DNA of 64,000 bases from Solwaraspora sp. WMMD406 (lineage in GTDB: Bacteria; Actinomycetota; Actinomycetes; Mycobacteriales; Micromonosporaceae): contig NZ_JARUBF010000001.1 in the NCBI RefSeq assembly GCF_029626025.1, positions 3,348,001-3,412,000 of the forward strand, written 5' to 3'. How positions within the stretch are numbered: position 1 is the stretch's first letter; every line of letters begins with the position of its first letter. Positions 18,628-26,552 of the stretch are shown piece by piece. The position numbers and the translations under genes are program-made. The notes beneath the pieces are model-generated. The model saw nothing but the letters and a program-made list of their open reading frames with translations. It was not told the DNA's origin and made no database searches.

Positions 18628-18645
18628 AACCGTGATCTAGAGGCT

Positions 18646-19623
18646 TCAGAGGGATTCCTTGATCTGAAGAACGATCGGCCCATCGCTGGATGGAGCGATC
18701 AGGGCCTCGTAATTGATGTTGCGATTCTCCATCTTTGCTTCGCCGATCAACTTGTAACGAACGTGTAACGCAAATGTGCCACTGATTCGGTAGATTCCGA
18801 ACTCTTTGTCAAAATAAGGGCGCGCTGTCAGAGTGGGATCCCCAGCTACTGACCACTTGACTTCAGTGGCACCGGGCGAGAGTTTCCACTCAGGGCAACC
18901 TGAAGGCATGGTCGGGCCAGTGTCGCTCACGCACTGTGCGAAGGCGTACTTCAGATTCGCCTCCATCGGTTCCCATGCTTGCTTGGGATCTTGCTTCACT
19001 ATTTCGGGATCGTTTGGGTGCGAATGCTTATCGATCTTCTGGACATCGAGTTTGCCGTCGGTCCAGCCGACCTTCGCCCAGTATTTCATCAGCGTCACTG
19101 TGCGATTCGGGCTCCCTGAGATGGTGTATTCCGCTAGAACTACAGCGGTCCCAAGTATATCGAAACGGCCCTCGTCTTTGCTGTACCGAATGACCGGATG
19201 ATCAAGAGGGTTTTCAAGGAAGGTCCACAGCACGGAAGATACACTTAGTTCACCTGTGATGGATTGGGGGCAGTTCGAGGGAGCTGCTGACGTGGACCGC
19301 TGGCACCTATCGAACCAGTCGGCAACGGCAGCGACTACGGCATCCTGTTTGACGTCTGGCGGCCACGGATCTGACTCCGTTGGGAATGGCTCGCTGCCCC
19401 CAAAGACCATGTAGGCAACGACGGCTAGTACTATCACAGCGAACGCCCCAATGCCTCCGCCGGCAGTCGCTACGCTACCGTTACTGATGGCGGAATGCGA
19501 CGATTCTTCGTAGTCTTCACTGTCTTGGTAGCCGAAATCTGGGCCGAAGACGTTGATTTCTATGTGGTCTCCTGCGGTGTTGTTTACGTCGCCCTGGGCG
19601 GTGTATCCAGTCTGATTCGTCAT
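18646..19623 (-). CDS. Single-pass membrane protein, last gene of the four-gene operon
   Basis: A 325-residue protein of unknown family. The cytosolic N-terminus carries TGYTAQGDVNNTAGDHIEIN. A TM helix follows at ~55-74 (GGIGAFAVIVLAVVAYMVFG), then an outer domain of ~250 residues with paired cysteines (DRCQRS, SNCPQS, AQCVSD, SGCPEW) and beta-rich segments. Its ATG overlaps the stop of the upstream gene (ATGA). Base composition is visibly lower in GC than in neighbouring genes, suggesting acquisition. It is the last gene of a unit whose third gene is split by an IS, so its transcription may be reduced. Confidence 0.8.
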   Translation of the reverse strand: MTNQTGYTAQGDVNNTAGDHIEINVFGPDFGYQDSEDYEESSHSAISNGSVATAGGGIGAFAVIVLAVVAYMVFGGSEPFPTESDPWPPDVKQDAVVAAVADWFDRCQRSTSAAPSNCPQSITGELSVSSVLWTFLENPLDHPVIRYSKDEGRFDILGTAVVLAEYTISGSPNRTVTLMKYWAKVGWTDGKLDVQKIDKHSHPNDPEIVKQDPKQAWEPMEANLKYAFAQCVSDTGPTMPSGCPEWKLSPGATEVKWSVAGDPTLTARPYFDKEFGIYRISGTFALHVRYKLIGEAKMENRNINYEALIAPSSDGPIVLQIKESL

Positions 19624-19901
19624 CTGGTCTCACCGTCCGGATGGCGTCGGCCTCGAACGTAGTTGTCACCTGCGACGTTAAACAGGTCACCCTTGAGGGT
19701 GTATCCGTTCTGGTGTACGATTCGCCCGGCATTACTTGAGGTGTTGTCGGGGTCGCTTTGAGTGTGCCTGCTAGAGCCTGTGCCGCGGAGCGCAATGATC
19801 AACCCGAGGATTGCGACGGGAAGAGCGAATATGTTCGCCCAGGCCGCAGCACCGCTGAGGCTTCCGCTCGTGATCATGATCACCGAAGCGATGATGATCA
19901 A
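19620..19901 (-). CDS. Residual 3' ORF of the IS-split membrane gene
   Basis: 93 residues can still be read from a TTG at 19901 (or an ATG at 19877). They contain two hydrophobic segments and a cytosolic tail with NGYTLKGDLFNVAGDNYVRG. The same GYTxxGDxxNxAGD pattern opens the next protein (18646-19623). No ribosome site precedes the TTG, so expression is doubtful. It is best seen as the 3' part of the gene described at 19620-20905. Confidence 0.6.
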   Translation of the reverse strand: MIIIASVIMITSGSLSGAAAWANIFALPVAILGLIIALRGTGSSRHTQSDPDNTSSNAGRIVHQNGYTLKGDLFNVAGDNYVRGRRHPDGETR

Positions 19902-19917
19902 GAAAAGTGTAGTAACA

Positions 19918-20801
19918 GAGGTCTATTCACAGGCCATCCTGTAGAAGTGCAACCCGATAACACAGGAGATCGTTTCTGTGAAGGTCGCGAGCGGTCTGCG
20001 GTAGTCGGTGTGCAGGATCCGCCATGTCTTCAGGTTCGCGACGACCTGTTCCACAACCCAGCGGATCTTGTTGACCTGCCTGTTGTATTCCTTCTGCCAT
20101 TCCGCGAGCTCGCCACCTTTGGGCTTCTTGTACGGGGTGATCATGCCGTTGCCGACGTAGCCCTTGTCACCGATCCAGTCTCCGGGATTCAGGGTGACGA
20201 GGACCCCGGTGTCGTTGATCGCGTACGAGTCGTGGTGGTTGCCGGTGACGGGATCGGAGATCCAGGCGAGCGCGCCGTCGAGGGTGCAGGCGACCTGGAC
20301 GCTCATGCCCGTGGTCTTGTGCTTGCCGGAGTACAGACAGCGGTGCGTGCGCCATGACCAGCAGGGAAGCAGGGTGCCGTCGACGATGTACTGGTCGGTC
20401 GGGCTGAGGTCGTCGGCTGTCGGTACGAACTCCGTCAGCACGCGATCGAGGACCGGGGTGATGCCGGTTACCGCTCGCGAGATCGTCGGCTGGGAGACGC
20501 CGTGTGCTTCGGCGATCTCCGCTTGGACGCGGTTGCGACGCATGTAGGTCAACGCGACGACGACAGCGCGGTAGAGACCAAGGACCGGGGGCCACGGCTC
20601 CACATCCAGATCCTGGCATTCCGCTCGGACCAGCACGCAGAGGTCGCGGATCTGGTCCGTGGTGAAGCCAGTGGTATGATACATGTTCGGCGGTCCGCTT
20701 TTCTTTGTGATGTTGTGTGGTAACTCCATCCTACGGAAGAGCGGATCGTCCTTTTATTGGGGGTCTACTGTAGCGGGTCGGAGGCCTGCTGAATAAGCCT
20801 C
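19918..20801 (-). mobile_element. IS5-type insertion sequence, 884 bp, complete
   Basis: The ends are imperfect inverted repeats: GAGGTCTATTCACAGGCC at 19918-19935, and GAGGCTTATTCAGCAGGCC read on the minus strand at 20801-20783. The trinucleotide ACA flanks both sides (19915-19917, 20802-20804) as a target duplication; 3-bp duplications occur in IS5 subgroups such as ISL2 and IS1031. One intact transposase gene fills the element, and its stop codon lies inside the left repeat. It looks recent and possibly still mobile. Confidence 0.88.
19923..20684 (-). CDS. IS5-type DDE transposase
   Basis: A 253-residue transposase from the ATG at 20684; an ATG at 20729 would add 15 residues. The N-terminus holds an HTH (AEIAEAHGVSQPTISRAV). 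The catalytic triad is readable: D in YIVDGTLLP, D in WIGDKGYVG and E in RWVVEQVVANLK, with the DDE_4-type spacing. It appears full length and undamaged, so the element may be active. Confidence 0.92.
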   Translation of the reverse strand: MYHTTGFTTDQIRDLCVLVRAECQDLDVEPWPPVLGLYRAVVVALTYMRRNRVQAEIAEAHGVSQPTISRAVTGITPVLDRVLTEFVPTADDLSPTDQYIVDGTLLPCWSWRTHRCLYSGKHKTTGMSVQVACTLDGALAWISDPVTGNHHDSYAINDTGVLVTLNPGDWIGDKGYVGNGMITPYKKPKGGELAEWQKEYNRQVNKIRWVVEQVVANLKTWRILHTDYRRPLATFTETISCVIGLHFYRMACE

Positions 20802-20917
20802 ACAGTCCAACGTCGGTTTGGCACGGTGTCGATGATAGACGAGCCAAGCAATCCAGATGGTGGCCGTGGCAGCGACCGTTGTGGATCAATCTGTCTCTTG
20901 TCCATTCTGTCGTTCTT

Positions 20918-21619
20918 CTACAGATTAGACAAGTATGCCTTGAGGCTCTTCGTGGCCTGGTGGGTGAGGACGGCGGCTTCTTCGATGTTGGCGCGGGACA
21001 GCTCAGCCCAGGTGTAGATCTCCTGCGTGCGGTCCTGCCGTCCGCCGGCAAGCAGCTGCGCCAAGCCGAGCTGGCTCGCTCGCATCGCGTTGGCCACGTT
21101 CGCCAGCTTCGCCTGCTGGGTCTCGATCTCGTCGAGGATCTGCCGGAGCCGCCCGAGGTACCCGCCGGCTGACCCCGTCTCCGGTCCACCCCGAGGCCGG
21201 GTGAGCCGGCGGGGCCGATGGGGTGGCGCACGTCGTGGTTCCCGTCCCGCCGGATCGACCGCCCGAAGCACCGGCTTTAGCTCACCCGTACTCGGGATCG
21301 CCGCTGGGGGCTCGCCATCCGATGGACCCTGCTCGCCATCATCGGGCTTCCGGCTCATCAAGCGGTCGACGGCCGTACCGATGGCGGACTTGCCCACCAC
21401 CCCGAGGATCGCGCCCGCGATCGCGCCACCGGTAGCGGCTGTCGACGATGGCACGGGGAGACCGGCCTTCGTCGAGGCCAGCCCGAGCAACATGCCGGCG
21501 GCGGCACCGCCCAGCTCGGCCAACTTGCCGAGTGACTCCTTCGACAACTCCCGGCGGAACTGCTGGCCGTAGGTCTCGGCCTGCTGCTGACCTTTGCGCT
21601 GCTTCCGGCCGTACCTCAT
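20918..21619 (-). CDS. Glycine-zipper membrane-associated protein, second gene of the four-gene operon
   Basis: A 233-residue protein whose ATG overlaps the upstream stop (ATGA). A basic, glutamine-rich N-terminus (RYGRKQRKGQQQAETYGQQF) is followed by two short hydrophobic Gly/Ala segments, at ~36-50 (LGGAAAGMLLGLAST) and ~62-80 (ATGGAIAGAILGVVGKSAIG). This pattern is typical of glycine-zipper membrane-inserting proteins. A proline/arginine-rich linker then leads to a helical C-terminus (YLGRLRQILDEIETQQAKLA). Pore formation is conceivable but unproven. The next start in the unsplit operon lies 13 bases downstream. Confidence 0.75.
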   Translation of the reverse strand: MRYGRKQRKGQQQAETYGQQFRRELSKESLGKLAELGGAAAGMLLGLASTKAGLPVPSSTAATGGAIAGAILGVVGKSAIGTAVDRLMSRKPDDGEQGPSDGEPPAAIPSTGELKPVLRAVDPAGREPRRAPPHRPRRLTRPRGGPETGSAGGYLGRLRQILDEIETQQAKLANVANAMRASQLGLAQLLAGGRQDRTQEIYTWAELSRANIEEAAVLTHQATKSLKAYLSNL

Positions 21620-22254
21620 GTCTCGACGACCGGATCAAGGAAGGCGCATCCGGTGACGATCATCATCGGGAGATTGATCGCGACGTCGCGTGCTACCCCG
21701 GCCGACGACAGTTCTAGCAGCTTCTCGCCAGCGGCTTCCTCCTCCGACTGGTCGGCGTAGAAGGCGCACGCGTCCCACAAGTTGGCGTGCAGGAAGGCGT
21801 ACGACCACTGGGTGTAGACCTGGATGGGTACCGCGACCGCCGCCTTATCGCCGAAGCCGATCCGGTGCAGGTCGGGATCCTCAGGCGTGGAGCCGAGGCC
21901 CTGGGCGAGGGGGAGCAGCTTGTGGCGGCTGAAGACCGGTCGCAGGTCGCCGTCGGGGTCGAACTCGACGAGTAGGCCACGGTCGATCAGGTCGTCGACG
22001 TAGCTGGCGGCGTGCGGCTCCGGGCTCGGCGCGGTTTCCAGCATGCGTACCAGGGAATCGCGGTTGACCGTGAGCTTCGCGTGCTGGTCGGGGTAGAGGA
22101 AGGCAGCGGCCCAGACGGCGGCCTCGGCGTCGGTGAGCTCGACCAGGTCGTCACCGAGGTGTACCTCGTAGCATTCCGGCGTCGGGTCCGGTGGGCGGAC
22201 GTACCGGTATCGGGGACCCATGCTCAGCCCGGCGGGCACGATCACAGTCGACAT
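21616..22254 (-). CDS. Unknown 212-residue protein, first gene of the four-gene operon
   Basis: A soluble protein of no family I recognise. Features include DPTPECYEVHLGDDLVELTD, a helical segment (EAAVWAAAFLYP), a winged-helix-like stretch (RDSLVRMLETA, YVDDLIDRGLLVEFDPDG) and a conserved end (NLPMMIVTGCAFLDPVV). A second copy, at 27354-27992, is about 83% identical over the full 212 residues with no gaps (35 differences by hand alignment). Conservation between copies includes PVFSRHKLLPLAQG and QVYTQWSYAFLH. It begins the operon and may be its regulator or sensor; this is inference. Confidence 0.8.
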   Translation of the reverse strand: MSTVIVPAGLSMGPRYRYVRPPDPTPECYEVHLGDDLVELTDAEAAVWAAAFLYPDQHAKLTVNRDSLVRMLETAPSPEPHAASYVDDLIDRGLLVEFDPDGDLRPVFSRHKLLPLAQGLGSTPEDPDLHRIGFGDKAAVAVPIQVYTQWSYAFLHANLWDACAFYADQSEEEAAGEKLLELSSAGVARDVAINLPMMIVTGCAFLDPVVET

Positions 22255-22741
22255 CAGGTCATCTTCCCAGCCTGGCTGACCTCGTCATCCCCGAAGCGGG
22301 CGACACCCGCCTCGACCGCTTCGACCGCACTCACCGCGACACCCTCCCCGTCGGACAATGTGCAGCAGCTTCGACCGTACCGGACGACGTTGATCCTCGG
22401 TCGGCTTCACACTGTCGGCTTCGCGCACGGATATTGGCGAGCGATCTCGTCGAATGGATAGCCCGCATGTCAGCTGAGAAGCTTCATCCGGTCGACCGCC
22501 GTTGAGCCATGGGCCACGAACACGAGCCCTTCGGCGGAACCAGGCGCGGAATCGCGCGACGTAAGGTGCCGGTCTGAGCCAGCGCGGGCGGTCCACCGAC
22601 AAGCGCCTCGAACACAGTGGACTTGATCCGTGTTCACCTGCCGGCTGCGGAGTGAATCACGGCGTCGACGTGGGGATGCCGTCCTTCGCTGGTTGGGCTG
22701 GGGTAGACGCCGCTGATGCGATTTGATGGAGGTCGTTAGTT
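22255..22741. other. Divergent intergenic region
   Basis: 487 bases between the four-gene operon and the exonuclease gene. I see no supported gene. GGAGG near 22725 is the exonuclease ribosome site. Short readable frames here lack ribosome sites and homology I can recognise. Promoters for both directions must lie here, but I cannot place them reliably. Confidence 0.4.
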
Positions 22742-24325
22742 ATGTTCACCCGTGGCGAACTTACCCGTCGAAGTGGTGCCGACCCGCGTGCCCTGACGTA
22801 CGCCGTCATTGACCTGGAGACCACCGGGCTGCACCCGAACAGAGGGTCCCGCGTCTGCGAGCTGGCGATTGTGCGGATGCGGGGTGACGGCGTCGTGCTC
22901 GACGAGTACTCGACCCTGATCAACCCCGGCATGCGGATCAACAACACCGAGTACCACGGCATCACCAACGCCGACGTCACACACGCCCCGACCTTTCAAC
23001 AAGCCGCCGGTGACATGTTGGCCTATCTCCGCGACGCCATCGTGGTCAGCCACAACCTGGATTACGAGGAGAAGTTCCTGACTGCCGAGTTCGGGCGGCT
23101 CGGCGTCAACCTCAGCGGTGTTCCCGGGCTGTGCTCGCTGGTCACCGCCCGTACCCAGATCGACAGCTGGGGCTACAAGCTGGAGAACGTCCATCACCTA
23201 ATCACGGGGGAGTGGCTCGACGCGGTGCACTCGGCGCTCGGCGACGCAAGGGCACTTGCCGTGACCCTGACGAAGTTCATCAACGGTGCGCCGCAGCGGC
23301 TTTCCTGGATCGGGCCGCAGCCCGTACCTGTTCCGGCGCTACCCCGCACCGGCATCGTCGCGCCCAGGGCTGCCGGGCTGCGCAAGGGCACCGAAGGATG
23401 GCTGGCCACCCTCACCGCACGGCTGCCGCGTATGGCGTACCCGCCGCAGCCCCGGCCGGGCGGGCTGGCCGACTACAGGGCGTTGCTCGGCCACGCCCTT
23501 GCCGATGGTCGGATCGTCGGTGAGGAAGCCAACCAACTGGCGGTAGCGGCCACCAACGCCGGACTGACCCAGACCACCGCCCGCCAGGTGCACGAAGAGT
23601 TCCTGGCGGACGCCCGAGCCCGAGCCGAGGCCGACGGCGTGGTCACCCCGGCAGAGCTGCGGGAACTGCAGCGGGCTGGCCGGGAACTTGCGTCGTCGCA
23701 CCTGATCAATGACCTGGAGCAAGCGGCAGCCGCCAACCGGGCCAGGGCAAACGGTCCACTCAAAGGCTGGCGAATTCTGCCGATCGGCGACTCGCCCGCC
23801 GTCACCGAGATAATCGACTATGCCGTGGAGCACGGTGCAAAGGCCGCCGTCAGCTTCACCAAGACGGTACGCCTGGTCGTCTGCGACGATCCGCTGGCCG
23901 ACGATCCTCGGTTGGCGAAGCCGGCCGCGTCCGGTGTCGACGTCCTTGCTCCGGAGCATGCTCGCAAGCTGCTGGAAGATGAGGCTGCGAAGCGGCCGAC
24001 CGGACTCTTCGCCGACCAGGCCGGCGAGCAGGTCGCCCAACGGATCGCGGCCGAACGCGCCAACTCGGGTCGACAGTCCCGACCCGAGTGGCACGGATCC
24101 TGGCGGAAGTACGAGCTGACCGACACCCAGTACCACCAGACGTTCGTTGCGCGGGATCGGAGTTGGACCGAGCCGTACGTGCATCAGGTCGACATGGCGG
24201 AGCTGCGCGAGCGGCAGGCCAGGGCCGCGTCGGCGACGCGCAGCAGCGGTTGCGCGGTGGTGCTCCTCGCCGGTGGCGCGGTTGCGGCCGGCCTCGCCGA
24301 ACTCGTCCGTCAGATCGTGGCGTAG
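22742..24325 (+). CDS. DEDDh exonuclease with BRCT-like domain and C-terminal TM segment
   Basis: A 527-residue protein. Residues 18-180 are a DnaQ-type 3'-5' exonuclease domain: D24 and E26 in VIDLETTG, then SHNLDYEEKF, and the final motif HSALGDAR. A middle helical region (~240-320, ALADGRIVGEEANQLAVAA) may be a TerB-like fold. Residues ~343-410 (GWRILPIGDSPAVTEIIDYA, then VRLVVCDDPLADDPRL) resemble a BRCT domain. A short hydrophobic C-terminal segment (CAVVLLAGGAVAAGLAELV) may anchor it to the membrane. DnaQ-BRCT proteins act in DNA repair or defence. It is convergent with the HNH gene, 21 bases apart. Confidence 0.85.
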   Translation: MFTRGELTRRSGADPRALTYAVIDLETTGLHPNRGSRVCELAIVRMRGDGVVLDEYSTLINPGMRINNTEYHGITNADVTHAPTFQQAAGDMLAYLRDAIVVSHNLDYEEKFLTAEFGRLGVNLSGVPGLCSLVTARTQIDSWGYKLENVHHLITGEWLDAVHSALGDARALAVTLTKFINGAPQRLSWIGPQPVPVPALPRTGIVAPRAAGLRKGTEGWLATLTARLPRMAYPPQPRPGGLADYRALLGHALADGRIVGEEANQLAVAATNAGLTQTTARQVHEEFLADARARAEADGVVTPAELRELQRAGRELASSHLINDLEQAAAANRARANGPLKGWRILPIGDSPAVTEIIDYAVEHGAKAAVSFTKTVRLVVCDDPLADDPRLAKPAASGVDVLAPEHARKLLEDEAAKRPTGLFADQAGEQVAQRIAAERANSGRQSRPEWHGSWRKYELTDTQYHQTFVARDRSWTEPYVHQVDMAELRERQARAASATRSSGCAVVLLAGGAVAAGLAELVRQIVA

Positions 24326-24346
24326 CGCGGCGAGGTGAGCCCGGCG

Positions 24347-25276
24347 TCAGTGCTGGAAGACCGTGTCGGTGTGCCATTCGAGCAGGTCGTGGTCGGGGCG
24401 GCGGGCCTTCTGGTCGGGTACGGCGATCTGGGTGCCGGCGCGGGCGTAGAACTGTTCGCCGTTGCCGAAGTCGTCGCGCAGGCGTCGGCTGACCAGCAGC
24501 CGGTATTTCGGGTCGACGCCCAGGTAGCCCTGGTCGAAGAGGATGTGTACGTCGGCCCGCAGCAGCATGCCGTTGTCGATGCGGTGCTCGCCGCCGGAGG
24601 CCACCGGGCGGATATGCGCGGCCTGCAGCGCGGGCCGCAGCTTGCTGTCGGTGATCGCGCAGCGCCGGGAGTAGGTGTCGAGGACGACGGCCTTGAACGA
24701 CTGCTGCCCGAGGCGCTGCGGCCGGAGCCGGGGGTCGCCGAACACCGGTCCCGGCCGGTGCCAGGTGCCTTCCGGATCGACGCGGACCTCGCCGCCGAGC
24801 AGGAGTTTCGTCAGCTGCTCGAAGTAGTCGAAGTGTGTGCCCGACGACAGGTCGTACGTCTTGCCCTGGGTGAGGTTCGGCGAGAACTCCGGCGGGGGCT
24901 CCGGCTGACGGCCGGCGGGGAAGAAGACCGTGTCGCGGATGAAGATGCAGCCGATGACCGGGTCCTCGCCGGGGCCGATCGGGTCCTTGCGGTACTTGCC
25001 GATGTCGCGTGCCATGTCGGCGAGGGAGCCCGCGCCGTTGGCCTCGCCGAACAGCCCCCACGCTTCCGAGAGCCGCAGCTTCGCGAAGCCGCTGAAGAAG
25101 CCGCCGCCGACGATCCGGTTGTGCGGGTAGCGGCTCTTGAAGAAGAACGGCTCGCCGGGGGTGAGAGTCTTGAAGCTGCCGCCTCCCGGCCGCCAGAAGT
25201 TGACCTCGTTGATCTGCGGCCGGGAGGCGAGGAAGCTGCGCCACTCGCCGTCGGTGACCCCCACAAACGCCTTCAC
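24347..25276 (-). CDS. HNH endonuclease with N-terminal PUA/EVE-like domain
   Basis: A 309-residue protein from a GTG at 25276. Residues 1-130 match a widespread EVE/PUA-superfamily-like domain (FFFKSRYPHNRIVGGGFFSG, AWGLFGEANGAGSLADM, IGCIFIRDTVFF) that is often fused to HNH nucleases. The C-terminal half has the HNH core: RRCAITDSKLRPALQAAHIRP, then DNGMLLRADVHILFDQG. EVE/SRA-type readers fused to HNH domains are known to cut modified DNA (type IV restriction), so a modification-dependent restriction role is likely. It sits in an accessory island beside an IS and an exonuclease. Confidence 0.83.
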   Translation of the reverse strand: MKAFVGVTDGEWRSFLASRPQINEVNFWRPGGGSFKTLTPGEPFFFKSRYPHNRIVGGGFFSGFAKLRLSEAWGLFGEANGAGSLADMARDIGKYRKDPIGPGEDPVIGCIFIRDTVFFPAGRQPEPPPEFSPNLTQGKTYDLSSGTHFDYFEQLTKLLLGGEVRVDPEGTWHRPGPVFGDPRLRPQRLGQQSFKAVVLDTYSRRCAITDSKLRPALQAAHIRPVASGGEHRIDNGMLLRADVHILFDQGYLGVDPKYRLLVSRRLRDDFGNGEQFYARAGTQIAVPDQKARRPDHDLLEWHTDTVFQH

Positions 25277-25424
25277 CCGGTCATCTTGCTCGGCCGGCGG
25301 CGCAGCCCGGTATGGGCCGACCGGCTGACAGTCGAGAGTGCACCGCCGCGACGTGTGGTCCGAGAACTCGCCGCAGGCGACGCGGCAGACGCGGGCGGTT
25401 GACGGCGGTGGTTAGCGTCGGCGC

Positions 25425-26552
25425 ATGACCAGCAGGCTTCTTCGGCGAATTTCGTCCGTCCTTGGTGCTGCGGCGGTCGGCCTGGCCGCTACCGTTGCGG
25501 CGGCCGGGCCGGCTGCGGCGGCCGTCACCCCGGCCGTGACCGGGTACGTGTGGGCCAGCAACCCCAGCGCGGCCAGCTACACGGTGCCGATGTGGACCTC
25601 CGGCGGCCACACCTACTACTCGTACGCGAAGAATCCCGGCGGCGGGCCGATCACCGTGACCCGGTCCGGTGCCGGCGTCTACCAGGTGCGTTTCGGTGGG
25701 ATCGGGTCGCTGGTGACCGGCGGCGGGGGAGTGGTGCACGCCCAGGCGTACGGCGCGGCGGCCCGGTTCTGCACCGTCGGCTCCTGGTATCCGTCCGGCT
25801 CCGATCTGCTGGTCAATGTCTACTGCTTCGGGGCCAGCGGTGCCCGGCAGGACGCGTACTTCGTGGCGAACTTCGTCGAGGCCACCGGCTCCACGCTGGC
25901 CGCCGACGGAGTCTCGTACCTCTGGTCGAATGATCCGACCTCGCCGATGTACACCCCGAGCGCCTGGTACCGCTACGACGCCGGCGCGGGCACGCCGTGG
26001 GTGGCGCGGGACGCGCCCGGCTCGTACGCGGTGGAGCTGCCCGCCTCGGCCGCCCAGACCGAGACCACGTTCTACCAGATCACGGCCTACACGTCGGCGG
26101 CCGTGAAGTGCAAGGTGGACTCGTACCTCGCCGACGGGATCGCCCGGGTGCGGTGCCGGGACGCCTCCGGAGCCTTCGTCGACTCCCGGTTCACCATCAC
26201 CTGGACGATCCACAACCTGCTGCAGCAGATCGCCCCGACGGCGTTGGCGACGGTCGACGACACGTACCCGTCGGGTGGGCCGGCACCGGCGATCACCTGG
26301 ACCAACGACAGCTCGGTGAGCGGCGACTACGCCGTGACCCGGACGAGCACCGGACGGTACGCGGTGCACTTCCCGCAGATCATCGACTACTCCGGGCACG
26401 CCGTGGCGTACGCGCTGGGCTATCAGGACGCGCACTGCCACGTGCAGTACTGGCACCCGGTCGGCACCGCCGACATGACGGTCGGCGTGACCTGCCTGAA
26501 CAGCGCCGGCACGCCGGTCAACACCCCGTTCACGGTCGGCTTCACCTGGTAG
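25425..26552 (+). CDS. Secreted protein with three ~110-residue repeats
   Basis: A 375-residue exported protein with a Sec signal peptide (RRISSVLGAAAVGLAATVAA, cleavage near AAAA-VTPA). The mature part has three tandem beta-rich repeats. Each starts with YVWASNPS-, YLWSNDPT- or ITWTNDSS-like sequence, has a YxVxF core, then HAxxYG or HAxAYALG and a cysteine-flanked WxP strand. This recurring pattern is seen in actinobacterial secreted proteins of unknown role. Its last base is shared with the GTG of the next gene (TAGTG), suggesting coupling. Confidence 0.82.
   Translation: MTSRLLRRISSVLGAAAVGLAATVAAAGPAAAAVTPAVTGYVWASNPSAASYTVPMWTSGGHTYYSYAKNPGGGPITVTRSGAGVYQVRFGGIGSLVTGGGGVVHAQAYGAAARFCTVGSWYPSGSDLLVNVYCFGASGARQDAYFVANFVEATGSTLAADGVSYLWSNDPTSPMYTPSAWYRYDAGAGTPWVARDAPGSYAVELPASAAQTETTFYQITAYTSAAVKCKVDSYLADGIARVRCRDASGAFVDSRFTITWTIHNLLQQIAPTALATVDDTYPSGGPAPAITWTNDSSVSGDYAVTRTSTGRYAVHFPQIIDYSGHAVAYALGYQDAHCHVQYWHPVGTADMTVGVTCLNSAGTPVNTPFTVGFTW

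Larger units (their letters stand above)
19620..20905 (-). pseudogene. Two-TM protein gene split by an IS insertion
   Basis: Joining 20905-20805 to 19917-19620 (deleting the IS and one ACA target copy) gives 399 bases, an uninterrupted 132-residue ORF. It starts at an ATG 13 bases after the preceding gene and begins MDKRQIDPQRSLPRPPSG. The junction restores the first TM helix (WTVTTLFLIIIASVIMI); a second follows (ANIFALPVAILGLIIAL), then the GYTxxGDxxNxAGD tail. In the present sequence the 5' fragment runs about 14 codons into the IS and stops. The product was presumably a small inner-membrane component of the operon. Function unknown. Confidence 0.85.

Noticed and set aside
22191-22505. Possible small gene on the plus strand in the divergent region
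   Set aside because: It overlaps the start of the 212-residue gene, has no ribosome site and shows no recognisable protein features.
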